Source of the DNA: Gelatoporia subvermispora B
Lineage: Eukaryota > Basidiomycota > Agaricomycetes > Polyporales > Gelatoporiaceae
Assembly (NCBI GenBank): GCA_000320605.2
Contig: KB445807.1
Span: forward strand, 249,825 to 313,824
DNA length: 64,000 nt
Direction: 5' to 3'
Shown: positions 24,100 through 35,618 of the stretch, piece by piece
Numbering within the stretch: position 1 is the stretch's first letter
Layout of the letters: each line of letters opens with the position of its first letter
Notes under the pieces: generated by a model
What the model saw: only the letters and a program-made list of their open reading frames with translations
What the model was told of the DNA's origin: nothing
Database searches by the model: none
Made by a program: the position numbers and the translations under genes

Positions 24100-25223
24100 C
24101 TAGAGCCGTCTGAACGGCATATTCTTCTTCGTTTCGGATGGAACAAAGATATTGTTGCGGTACCATTGTAATTCTGCAATAGCGTCATAGGACAAGTTCG
24201 GGGACTCATAACGGAAAAAACATACCCTTGATTGATCCGCGAATGTCGTCCAGAGCACTGAAGATGATACATGTGAATGTGTGATGACCTCATGACGAGC
24301 ATATGGCGTACCGGTGAGAGTTCACGAGCTTCTCGTCTTGTCCAAACCTTCGACTCGGATACCATCTCCGGCACAGCTCCTATCGCCTCGTCAGTGAAGT
24401 TCGGTAAACGGTAATGACCTTTCAAACTTTGATGGAAGAGACATCTTCGGCCCAAAATCAGCTTCAAGTCACAACGAACTCGTGACAGGACGTCGTACCT
24501 ACAATCCTGCGAAGAGATATAGGACGTCAACCAAAATCAAAACAGCATTGTCCAAGTGATCTACGAGCCTATAGTGGAGCCATTTCACTATCTCTGGCAT
24601 CTCTTTCTCCAGGAACGCTTTGTCCATGTGTACAGTATTACCAGCCAAAACGCCCGTTCGCTCTTGTGGGATCCACTTCTTGATGTATGATAGCACTTCT
24701 TGAGCGACTTCGTCCGTTGTATGTGATGAGGTGAGGCACGCTTGCGTTAGACCGGACTGATGCACGTCAGAAACGGTTAGCGCACAGTAAGCTCAACCAA
24801 CATATGTACCTTTCCATGCTGGCTAGTACACCATTCATCCATACTGGTTTGCATGGTAAATAACACGTGAGTCAGGTTGGCTTGATGTCGACTCACCGAT
24901 CGAGGGCCTCTTTCTCCGTGCGGATGATGAACTCAAGGCCGTTATCCACTAGCTCTAGGTTGCCATTTGTAATGAGGACCTGGAAGAATCATGAGCCCTG
25001 GACGCCAATGTATCGAAGATATTAGCCATCGCACAGCAATCTCGAGTATCTTATCCGTTTCCGGGTTTAAACCCGTCATTTCACAGTCGATCCATACCAG
25101 CGGTCCAGCGTGGAAGTCAAGCGGTTGTGAAGTCGACATCTGCAAAGTTCGTCGAAACAGAGCACGAGGGGGCGAAGCGTGCGTTTGGATTGGCCTTAGC
25201 GTGGCCCTGAGGATACTCAGCAT
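24100..25223 (-). CDS. REX2: Oligoribonuclease (3'-5' exoribonuclease, REX2/ORN), mitochondrial form
   Basis: Nine exons: 25223-25035, 24979-24897, 24843-24810, 24756-24569, 24506-24499, 24444-24428, 24379-24312, 24257-24226, 24173-24100. They give 230 aa. The enzyme degrades 2-5-nt RNAs. DEDDh-family residues are visible: WIDCEMTG (D46, E48), GNTVHMDKAF (third Asp), and HRALDDI (His and last Asp). MDEWCTSQHGKSGLT and HYRIVDVSSIKEL are also conserved. The chosen ATG adds an arginine-rich, acid-free leader of about 28 residues, fitting mitochondrial import; a second Met at residue 29 would give a cytosolic form. Keeping the invariant R-I-V-D-V-S-S-I-K requires a GC-AG intron (24568-24507) and an 8-nt exon (24506-24499). 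The gene is divergent from the acidic nuclear protein, 241 bp apart. Confidence 0.88.
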
Positions 25224-25464
25224 CAGCAAGGGCTTGCTGACACTCCGAACAATGGCTTTCCAGTGACCAGGTTCAACGACTGAAGACCGAGTAACCTGCC
25301 GGCGCCTTTTTAGCGACTTCTCAATAGTATTCTGGCAGATAACTTCCGTAAACAGACGGATAACTGCGCGTATTGTTCCGTCAGTCTGTGGCGCGAACCT
25401 AACCTGCAGCCACATCTTTGTCTGAGGCCCTGCCTTCGTAACTGCTACTTCACTTGGCGGCACT

Positions 25465-28400
25465 ATGACCAGTCCATACGGCACGCCTGTATTCCCTCGC
25501 GTCCCTAATCCCACCCCATCTTCCCTCAGGAGAATGCCGAGAGCACCAGTCGTGAATCCATATGACAAGTTCACGCAACCCGAATTCGACGCGTGGATAA
25601 ATGACATTACCGGCGCACTCAAGCATGCACTTGGTAGAGACGACATTGCGGAGATGCCAAATCCAACTCTTGGTGTGAGAGTCTATGATGCAGCTGCTGT
25701 ACCTGATGAGGACTATGAAGAGACTGTGGAGGACTCTTTTGCGGAGGTGAAGGCGCGCCGTGCGGCCAAAGGCAAGCACCGTGCCATGGACGAAGGCACA
25801 AAGGCACAACCTGTCGTCATTATCTCCGAGGACGAGGAGGAAGAGGAGGAAGATGGTCATTGGGGCGAAGGATGGAGTGGCCAAGGTTTGCCGGAAGATG
25901 AGGACGAGTTGGATGAGCGCACAGGAACTGAGATCTCGGATGAGCAGTCGGATGAGCATGAAGAGGTGTCTGGTGAGGGTTCTGCAGAGGTCATTGAACT
26001 CTTGTCTGATTCCGACGAAGGAGACCAGGAAGCCCCCGCGTCCCCCTCACACACCGTCGGAAAGGCGCTTCGTTGGGAAGAAGACGTTATTGGGCTGAGT
26101 GTCCCTGGACCGGAACGTCTGTACTCGGCGGCAACGGCCAAGGTTCCAGAGCCGAGACTGGGCGAAGAGGCAGGTCAGATTGGGCAGAATGAAGAAGCTG
26201 AAGGTGAGCTCCTTTCTTCCGAGCCTACGGTTGGTGCATTAATTGTGGCGGAAATATCGTCTCAGGATTCCCGCTTGTCAAATCTGATGCGTTCGTCGTT
26301 GATCTGTCGGATCCGTGGGATGGCCCAAGAACATTTGCCGAGGACTACTATTCTGGTGGCGACATCCCTGAAAGCTCTGTTAGAGATGCGGATCCCCATA
26401 TTCTACCAAGCGAGGTCAATGACGAGTTGGAGGCAGAGGAAGACGATTTCCATGGCAAGTTCTCTGCTCCGGCCCAAGTTTGACTGCGCTTAACGGTCAC
26501 TCATGCAGCCCGTGGACCTTCCTCTAGTAGTCTTCCTACCGGGGCCAGCTTGTCGAAGACGCTCGGAGGTAGTATTCAGCACTCTGTGCCAATGTCATAC
26601 CTCGGCGCAGGGGGAGAGTACGAGGAGGACTTCAACGAAGGAGCACAGGCTGAAGAAGGACTTGATGAGGATGAAGCACTAGAATGGGCGGAAGACGAAG
26701 CTGAAGACATCATCGATCTCACTGAGGACGAACCTACTGATTCTACGAAACCTACTGCTATTTCAGAGCTCAGTGATATTCAGGGTTCTCTTCAGGATGA
26801 AGCAATCATTGCAATGGGATTGACCGCCAACGAGACGGACGACACGAAGGAACCGGGTAAGACACCGACGCCTACTAAGATACTACCTCTCACTATCTTA
26901 TATAGACTTCCTACTCACAGACATGGACACACATCCTGTTGAGATACCGGATCCATGGAGTGGCCCACGTATGTTCGCAGAGGATTACTACGCGGGTGGT
27001 GACGTTGGGGGCCTTAAAACCCCCCCAGGGCCACTGTCCCCCTCTCATTTGACGCAAGATGCGATTTCCTTCACTGAAGCCAATCGTCCGGCGCCGAACG
27101 CGCTGACAACTGCGCATGTACCACCACCGTTTCCCGCATTTGCGGAATCTTCACCTAGGATGTCTGCAGAGCGAACTGTTCTGAGTTTCGAAAATGATCC
27201 CGACGTTCTCAAAGGCCTGTACGCTGATTTAGACACATCGGATCTTTTGCAAACAGAATTATTCAACGATGGTGAGTTCTTGAAGCTCAGGATGTGTTCC
27301 AAATACTAGACCTCATCAGACATCATGGATGAAGGATTCTGGCACGATACGATCGTGTCCAATCAGAATGCTACGGAGCGGACATCGATAGAACGCGGAA
27401 GATCGGTATCTCCACGACCGTCTTTAAGCACACATGTGGATTGGAACTGGCCACCTGCATTCAGCGGCCGCGCCGCCACTGGTCCTGGCCATCTTGTGGA
27501 GGGCGAAGGTCACGTGGGTGTAGAATACGAGATTTTCGAGATCAGCGACGAGGAGGAAGAGGAGGCAAAGCCAGAGCCACCCATATCCGAAAGCTCAAGG
27601 CGCTCGCAGGCGCAGGATGAATTGTCCGGTCCCTCAGCCCAAGGTGACTCTAGTCAGGATGAGGTTGTGGTTCCCATACGTACTGATGGTGAGCGTCTCG
27701 ATTTGAGTGCCGCCTAACACAGACCGGCCTTCTATACTGACACATGTACCTTAGGCCACGGGGACTTCGGCGAAGTACCTTCCGAACCAACCGGGGGCTC
27801 GCAATGGGCGAAGGTTAACGTTTTTGCCATCGGGGATACGGAGGCAGACCAAGACTTGCCTGGAGCCCGCCAAGAACCTACCAAGGTTCTCGGGGAGGTT
27901 CTGACGACTGGCGTTAGTGATGGTATCATGCAAATCAATGTAACGCCTGTCAAAGTTGCCTCAGTTGAGCCTTTTGGCGAGTCTGATCTTGCCTCAAGTG
28001 GTGAAGAATTCCTCCAGGGCACCATCATCGAAGAGGCTTCGGACAACGAAGTCCTCAACAACGTCTTTGCCGGTTTCGAAGACCAAGACGTTGCATCGGT
28101 AGCTGGCGACTGTAGTGCAGTAATCCTTGAATACAAGGTCGAGGAGCCGGTGACCGGAGGCAGGCGTACTGAGGTAATAAATGACATGTCTTACGCACAG
28201 CAGGATGCTCAATCATGGCATATAGGAACCTGATAACGGGTCCGATAATTCACCACCTCTAGCTGATGCCGCCGGTGAGAGCGGTCTTCCCGAGGTGTGG
28301 CCTGTGGCCAACGTGACAGAAGTCGTCAATATTACGGATGTAGAAATCATTGAAAGTTCCGACCAAGCGCACGAGTCTACAGCAAGCGTAGAGGCAGTGC

Positions 28401-30999
28401 CTCAGTGTTTGACTACACAGAAGACGCAGACAGATGTCAGGATCGCAATTGATGATGTCCAGGAGTTTGCACCTGTCTCAGACCCTGTGGAGGTTAGTCA
28501 CACATGATTTCCAGGCTGCATCAGGGCTCATCCCCGTATAGGCTCCAACGGCAAATAAGGATGATCCCAGCACTCCTATCCTTGCCAAGAACCACACAGA
28601 TCCTAGCTTGGCAGATGCGAACGACTTCGAAGACCCGTTAATGCAACTTCAATATCCCATCGACTTCGACGGAATGGAGTCCGATTCCATGCTGAGCACG
28701 GGTATTCCTATGCCAGTTTCTGCGGACCCTACTGTGCCTGACCCTACCAGCGTCGCTCATACCCCCATCTCACCTCCAAGCCCCGCTTCTCGTGACGAAC
28801 CTTCGAGTCGTTTGAGGTCGCCCTCCGAGAGCTCTGCTGTCAATGCCGCGACGTATAGCAGGAGCGCGAGTGGCCTGTTTACCCCTCGACTGAACGATGA
28901 CTCTATACCTTCTTCACCCGACGTCGGAACCATCGGGGCCATTGATGTTCAAGTCATTCGGCACGGCGGCGCTGGCGAGGAGACATCCTCTAAAATCACC
29001 CCCGACTTCATATCAGGACCGCCATACGACGCCGTTGGAAGGAATCCTGACATTGGACCCCAACAAATGTCCATTGACACAGATATTCCAAAGGACTGTA
29101 CGACATCGTCTGCATTTGTGGAAAATTCTGCTGTTAGTACCGCCAGTGCGGACGCGAGAGCGATGACACTTGACGCTCGAACTCGTAGCCTTGAGAATCA
29201 TCCCTCTTACAACAAGCTCAAGGCTGGATCTGCACATCAGGATCACACTGACGCCGACGCTGATGGCGACACAGATCTAGACTACTCAACGCAGAGCGAC
29301 GTGAAGATTACAGAGGCGACCGATGACTATTGTGCAGTGGGCAAAGTCGATGAAGTGACATCCAGCCCTACTATCACTCCGGCTGATGATTGGCTGAGCT
29401 TGTCCGACGCCGAATTGTACGTGCGCTTATCCTCGCATGCGGATGTCGACTCATTTGTTCCCGCCAACCAATAGGTATGCAGAGAGACCCGCTAAGCCTG
29501 TACACAAACCTGTGCACTCTGGAACACGCGCCATGGCAGCGACTTTGGCCGCTGTCCCTTTCACGAGGACCGAGGCGTCTGTGCCGGAAGACAACCTACG
29601 TGCACCCAAGCGCAAGCGAGAAGCCTCACCAATGCTGCCACCACGTTTGAGAAGGGCACTGTCCGCAAAAAATCGCACCAAGGAAAACCCATCAGCTTCG
29701 CATACTGTGGATAAGGGTTTCACGGATAAGGGAAAGGCTAAGCATGTGAATGGCGGCAACCTTGCTGGCGCTACTGAGGCCGCTGAAGATCTGCCTAAAA
29801 GCGAATCAGCATCAATATCGGGAATGAGTGCTACCTCTCGTCTGATTATCCGGCGCAGCCGAAAAGACTCCAGAGCGTCCTCGGTAGCCTCATCGAGTAG
29901 CCAACATTCGGCCAGTAGCCGTTTCACACTCCCTTCACCCACATTAGGCAAGAATGTTCCCCTCCCGCCCATCAACCATGCGCACGGAGTACTGCATCAT
30001 CATCATGGACGCTCCCGTACCAACAACCACCAGACAGGACAGCAAAAGCAAGGCCCGTCGTCCAACGCCACGGATGCGGGGCAGCCCCGACCAGTGCATG
30101 GATCGGCATCCCAAGCTAGCTCCCCGGTGACTCGGTCGAACTGCCGCTTCCACAAAGTCAGCATTCCTCGCGAAGAGAATGGACCTCGCATCTTCTTCGT
30201 GGTCCCAAGATGTTCCTTGGTTGATGCGAAGCTCATGCAAGAAGAGGAGATTATCGATCACGGTCCAGCTGCCATGGAAGACCACGCGCGGCTTATTGGT
30301 GACATAGATGCTCTGGCGCTTGACCCATATGTCGTTGCTGCGATGAGACAGTTGGCCGGCGTCGAATTAGTTCGAGAAGGAGAATTGTTCTATTTACCCC
30401 AAGTGGGTGAGCAGATCCGGTGGAAAGGCGAATCGAAGTGGCAAGTCGTAAAGGGCAAGGTCGAGAACATGGATTCTATCAGCGCTCGCCAAAAGCTTGA
30501 GCATGCATCATCTCGAGTAAGTGCGGCCTCACAACAGGACGCTCCTATTTCGCAGGCGGCCTCTACATCCAGTACTTCTTCCGCGCAGCAAGCCAGCCGT
30601 TTGATAGAGCAAGGCAGCACCTCCGCGAGCGGCTCTATCTCGGGTAGCGACCTCAGCGATCTCGAAGACGAAGGACCACCTTTGAGAAAGCCTATGCAAA
30701 GTAACTTGTCGCCCGTTACTGGGACCGAACCACATGCATCCCATGTGTCTACCAAGGCACCGGACGATGCAAGCCATCAGTTCAGGGTCAAAAGAAGCAA
30801 GCGATTAAGTACAGAGGCTTCCGCCTATGTCCCGGAAGGGGAGGGATCCGAGGATTCCGATGGTCAACGTGTGTTGGAAGGCAAGAGGAAGAGAGGAGGG
30901 ATCAAGCGTAACAGAGTCCCTGACGCTACTGATGAGCAGCCGGGGTCTATCAGTAGCGCTCCTAAAAAGAAGAAAGCTCGTCCTCTAGACACTCATTGA
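25465..30999 (+). CDS. Large acidic nuclear protein with multiple SUMO-interaction-like motifs
   Basis: Not recognised by name. Exons 25465-26203, 26266-26454, 26509-26856, 26906-27271, 27320-27688, 27755-28173, 28226-28492, 28542-29416 and 29475-30999 give 1698 aa. The first five introns are phase 1; the intron after 26454 starts GCAAGT. Hydrophobic strands followed by acid, the SIM pattern, occur at residues 117-123 (VVIISED), 176-184, 257-262 (VVDLSD), 377-384 (IIDLTEDE), 619-625 and 851-856. A tandem motif DPW-GPR-FAEDYY-GGD appears in exons 2 and 4. Exon 9 holds a cysteine-containing globular segment (CRFHKVSIP ... IFFVVPRCSL ... MQEEEIIDHG). It ends in basic nuclear-signal-like clusters (GKRKRGGIKRNR, PKKKKARP). 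It is probably a SUMO-binding chromatin or repair scaffold; this is inference. Serine-rich disorder dominates. Confidence 0.75.
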
Positions 31000-31158
31000 C
31001 GGAGAACCGGGATTTACGTATGAAAGTTGTGGGAATTGGGCACATTGTCTACGGTGTTCTGTACTGTACTGTTGTCCAACATGTATCTTGTCCTGCTAAA
31101 TAGTTTGAGTCAGTCGGTGCGTTGTACGAGCAACTAATATCTGACCTTCATGTCACGA

Positions 31159-32584
31159 TCAAATGATAGCGTGGCCACTGTCAGACTCACATAAGTCGGC
31201 TTCCGATGGATCATTCGAAAACATATCCTCGTCAGGCTCGGGACCGGAGCTCGTGTTCTGAATTTCTTCGAGAGATAGATACTCGTCGAGGACCCGCCTC
31301 CAAATTTGACCGCTATGAGAGGCATGATCTACAACTTCAACGAACTCGGGCTGCACACCCGTTAGAAAGAGCAGGATTGCCAATTGTCGGGGTGCATTCG
31401 GATTATCGAGGATCACGTCGTCCAGCATCTTGATCTCTTCCCTCAAGGCCAGTCGAAGATAATCGCCCTCCTCGCATATGACGTCAACTGTAGGCAGCCC
31501 GAAGAACGCACCCAGCGCTTGGGCGTCAGAGATATCGTTAGAAGATACCGCTTGTGATATCAGACACGCAATGAAGATATGTCGATGGTGGGGTGGTAAC
31601 GAATGCAGGAACTGTCCAGTAGTTTCTGTGCCACGAGTAACGAAGAATGAGCGGGCCCGGTCGTCGTAGATTTGTCGAATTTCTGATCCTTGGTCGCGAC
31701 TCTCAGGTATGTCTTCTGAAGTGAGCGCGGGGCTCATGGAAAGCATAGGCGAATTGAAACCATACACTTCAGCTCTGTGCTCCATTGAGAAAAATGCGTC
31801 GAGAGGCGCCGGATTGTCCGCCTTCTGTAGCATGTCCTAGACTCGTGTGAGCGTCACCTTGATGATATAATGAGCTTAAACTCACCATCAGGAAGAAGCG
31901 GCTCTTGAATGATAGGGTGACATCCTCCAAAACATGCTCGAGGCGATTCACAACCGATAGCGCATGTAAGGTACGAGAAGCTTCGGCGGCGTGGATGATA
32001 GGCTTCAGAAAACGGCGGATGGCTGCTATGTGTTCATCCTGCCTATGCTCTATTCCATCGAGGAGGGTATCGAATACCTGCCCCGCTTCCTCCATTGATA
32101 TAACACCATATGCTACAACACTCCCGAGAAAGGAGGTCAGGTCTGCCAACGCGTTGTGATCGTCGACCTCTTGCAGCAACTGGAGCTGAGATTGCGACAG
32201 ATCCTGCAACGACGTCTCGAAGGAGTGCAACGCGTTGCCCAGATAGTACGCGTCCACCTTCCGCCACCGCGTCCTCTCCTCCTCCAGATCTCCCACAATC
32301 ATCTGACACAGGTCTGCGTATAAGGTTATACGAGAGGGATCGCATAACACTCGCTGGAGGATGTTCTGCGCTACTTGGTGGAGTAGCGTCGGGTCTGTTC
32401 TCTCGACCATGGCCGCACACGCCACGATCTTGCTCGAGACACTCTCGTAGTTTGCGTGGTTGATCTTGTTGAGCAGCCCGCAGAGCTGCCTACGGAGATT
32501 CGCTGGGTTTACAGGAACGCTGTGGGGTCTCCAGGGTCCACTTGAGACAGCCGGAAAGTTAGTCGAGGTTGACAGGCTGGCCAT
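31159..32584 (-). CDS. MIF4G-domain protein (eIF4G/PAIP1-like)
   Basis: Two exons, 32584-31886 and 31836-31159 (49-nt intron), encode 458 aa. Residues about 25-230 form a MIF4G-type HEAT-helix domain: LRRQLCGLLNKINHANYESV (the LNKI/T-x-x-N-Y signature of the first helices), LLHQVAQNILQRVLCDPS, YADLCQMIVGDL and MEEAGQVFDTLLDGIE. The second half (RSFFVTRGTETTGQFLHSLPP, then helical repeats with acidic C-terminus) could be an MA3-like or other helical domain but is less clear. Such proteins bind eIF4A or poly(A)-binding protein and tune translation or mRNA decay in the cytosol. The 3' end converges with the acidic nuclear protein gene, 160 bp away. Confidence 0.75.
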
Positions 32585-33352
32585 GGTGTTGTGTCGGACG
32601 AGATGGGGGGCTCACAAGTACGTCCCTCACTTAGTGATATATTGTCTCGCGCTGGAAATGTGCGAAGGATATGCTGCCACGTACTCCATAACATGTCAAC
32701 GCAAGCCATGCGGAATGAAAGCTATATACCTGAACGCCACCACCGTTGCATGTGTATCGCGCACGCGTACTGATCTGTCAGCAAGCCCCGTCCGTCATGA
32801 ACGCGGGCGGCCCCGGAATGCGCTGTATCTGGTGCCGAAGCGTGATGATATTAACTACCTCCGTGGATCGCAGCTGGGCGAATGTATATGCTCAGCGTTA
32901 TTGGTAGAGATGGTCGTCTGAAGCGCCATATTAGGCAGGGCCCTATGCTCGCACCTTGGGCAATAATCAAACCCTAATTCCATGTACAGGAAGGGAAGCT
33001 AGACTGCGGGAGGCGATGATGGGGATAGGGCTTCGCGTTTCTGGCTCGTGCCTGTGACCCGGAACGGCACTCCGAGCCCACGCACTCTTCATTTACGATG
33101 GTATATTCTGTGCGAACATCAGTAAATTTTGCTGATGCATTCAGTGCATCGGACATAGCTCACCTCGTGAATGTATATAACGACAATACATGGGCGACTG
33201 TGTCAGCGAATTGTACAAAGGGGGACTAGACTGCGGGACTTATTAACACAGCGATATATAATGCATGCCTCAAAGCAGGTCGTAAGGCGGCAAGCTGAAC
33301 GGAGCGCTGTTCTAGCGAGACAGGAGGCAACTCGGAACAAGGCGTGCGACCA
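32585..33352. other. Intergenic, no gene seen
   Basis: Promoter side of the MIF4G gene and downstream of the DUF1917 gene. Nothing else recognised. Confidence 0.45.
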
Positions 33353-34849
33353 TCACTTGCCACCCTTTCTTTTCTTTGGCTTCTCTTCCGCTTCATCGTC
33401 GTCCTCATCAATTTTCGGCCGTTTCTTGCTTGTCACCCCCTTTGGCGCCGGCCTCGGCTTTGCAGCAATCTTCTTGCCAGGCTTCGCGGATGTGTCCTGT
33501 CCTTTGTCGCCTGCATCCTCTTCGTCGGACCCAAAGGGATCATCGTTTTGTTTCTTCTTGAGTTTGGGCTTTGGCTTCGGCGCTGTAGTGGCCTCCATCT
33601 TTGTCTCGGCTGGTTTGTCATTGTTCGCCGTCTTAGTGGCGCCGAGTTCCGCAAAGTACTCGTCTTTGAGGCTCTAAATTGCGGCTCAACGTTCAGTTCA
33701 TCACAAATAGCGCTAATAGACACCTTAAGGTCAGCATCCTTCATCAGTGAGGTATTTCTCCAAATCTATCAAGGGATCGGTCATGAGAAGCACAGTCGAG
33801 GTCCGGCATTGACTAACTGACCGTTGATTGAATACCACTGGGGTGTTTACTGTCTAGCCCTAATTCATGGAACTCATGAGAGACGGACATGACATATGCG
33901 ACAGTCATATACCTATAGCTGTATAGAGGTTCGACTTGACACCACTCAAATTCACACCGTGTTTGCGGAGCAGTGTCTTCATAATCTTGATGAACGTAAT
34001 ATGAGACGCATGGAACTCTCCGTGGAAATCTGCACTCACATCCGTCACTATGTCCTTGTCATAAACATCGGGTAGGTAGATGCAGAGAACGTTTTGGTGG
34101 TTAGAGGACTCGGCCTGCGGAGATGTGGCGACTTTTGCTGTGAAGGCAGCAGTGGAGGCCAAAGGTCCCGATATGAGAGAATCTGCGGCAATGTTAGAGT
34201 AACATAATCAACGAGTAGTGCCTCATACTAGCTATAGTTGACCAGATTGCATTGACGCGGTCTGATGGCGCAAAAATGAGCCTGTATCATTGTCAAATGG
34301 CTTTTTTTCTCAAGAGAAGAGCAAGCCACGCAGCCGAACCATTTCCCAGCAACAAAGCCGTGCCGTATGGATACCTCTTTTAGTTTCTCTGATGCTTCGT
34401 ATTGAAGCTGGAGATGTTCAGGATACGTTAGTGTGGAAATCATTCTCGTGGAACACCGACCTCTTCCCGTAAGTCCTTTTTGCTCTTTATACCTTTCTTT
34501 TTGTTGGATCGTACAGGGATAGAGGGATTCTCCTGTCATCAGATTAGACAAAGTAGTAAAGTGATAATTGGACTTTTGAATGACCTGGATCTTCTGGATC
34601 TTTGCTGTCACGTCCTTCACTACGTACATATGATACTGAGCTTGAGGCCTACATTAGATCTCATGACAAGTACGTACAGTACTCTGCAGCCTCTTGTTCT
34701 GCTGTCGTAGCGTCTTCACATAGAACAAGCTCTTCTGATTTCGCTACCCAGAGCCACTGACAGAGGTCAATGAGATCTTTCGAGTCGTGGTAATGTAATC
34801 GCTTGCTGTGGATCTTACTGACAGGTTTCGTGCCGTCGTCCTGAACCAT
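33353..34849 (-). CDS. DUF1917 / BLES03-family protein with basic C-terminal tail
   Basis: A multi-exon gene from ATG 34849 to TGA 33353. The family core is unmistakable once introns are removed: VAGKWLIF-PSDRVNAIWS, then LASTAAFTAKVATSP, then NVLCIYLPDVYDKDIVTD, then LLRKHGVNLSGVKSNLYTAIGLDS, then IWRNTSLMKD. DUF1917 (human C11orf68/BLES03) has an eIF4E-like fold, so RNA-cap or nucleotide binding is plausible but unproven. After the domain come about 100 residues rich in K, P, D and E ending KKRKGGK, resembling a nuclear or nucleolar tail. The splicing between about 34549 and 34402 is unresolved: one frame reads through, but a branch-site-like CTAAC and CAG suggest an intron I could not phase. 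The remaining joins are in frame. It lies upstream of PAL's 3' end on the same strand. Confidence 0.65.
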
Positions 34850-35618
34850 GGAAGGCTTATACTATCGTGTCTCATGTGAACTTGAAGAGCTCGTTAGAGC
34901 AAAAATTGTGTAGACAGCTCACCTTGCTCAGGAACTCTTCGAGAGAGGTGCTCGATTTGGGTGACCATGCGTACGGTTAATGATCCGTAGGGCGAGGGAA
35001 AGTATCATCGGTGTTGATTCCCATCGTGGCAGTTGGTTGTGTTTGGGTAGATGAGATACACTGCGGCGTGGATAACGCGTGGCCCACGTGGGATGCGTCC
35101 GCGTTGTGTGGCTGTGTTTATATTGCGAAGGCGCCATCCCTGATAAGGAAGGTCGCATACCATTTCCAGACCTCATCCACTGGCCTATCCAGTCTCTCAT
35201 ATTCGTCGTCGTAACGGTTGTTCAGAACTCAGGAGAAAAACATAGAGTCATTCGGACACAACAACGCTGCGGTCGCACCTTCTGAGTACACGTACTGAAT
35301 CACTGATGTTGATTGGTTGCTCGACATTCATTGTTTATTTGTTTCCACTGATCAAAGATTCAGACCTATGTCTCCGTTGAGGTCATCGTTTGTCAGCTCC
35401 AGCCGTTTGCTCGATGCTTCTACAACCAGGACGAGAAACACAGTTCTGGACACACACAGAACATACTTAGCAGCTGAAGTGTGTATATGATAATAAAGTA
35501 CTACAACACCGAAGGCACGATATTTTACTACATAATTAATCCATCTACAGGAGCAAACAAAGTGATTGGGGCGAAACGCGAAGGTACATAGTGAAGTCCA
35601 CTACCGTCCGAATTTGGT
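34850..35618. other. Intergenic, no gene seen
   Basis: Between PAL (3' end at 35619) and the DUF1917 gene, both minus strand. It must hold the DUF1917 promoter; no clear TATA or coding exon. Confidence 0.45.
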
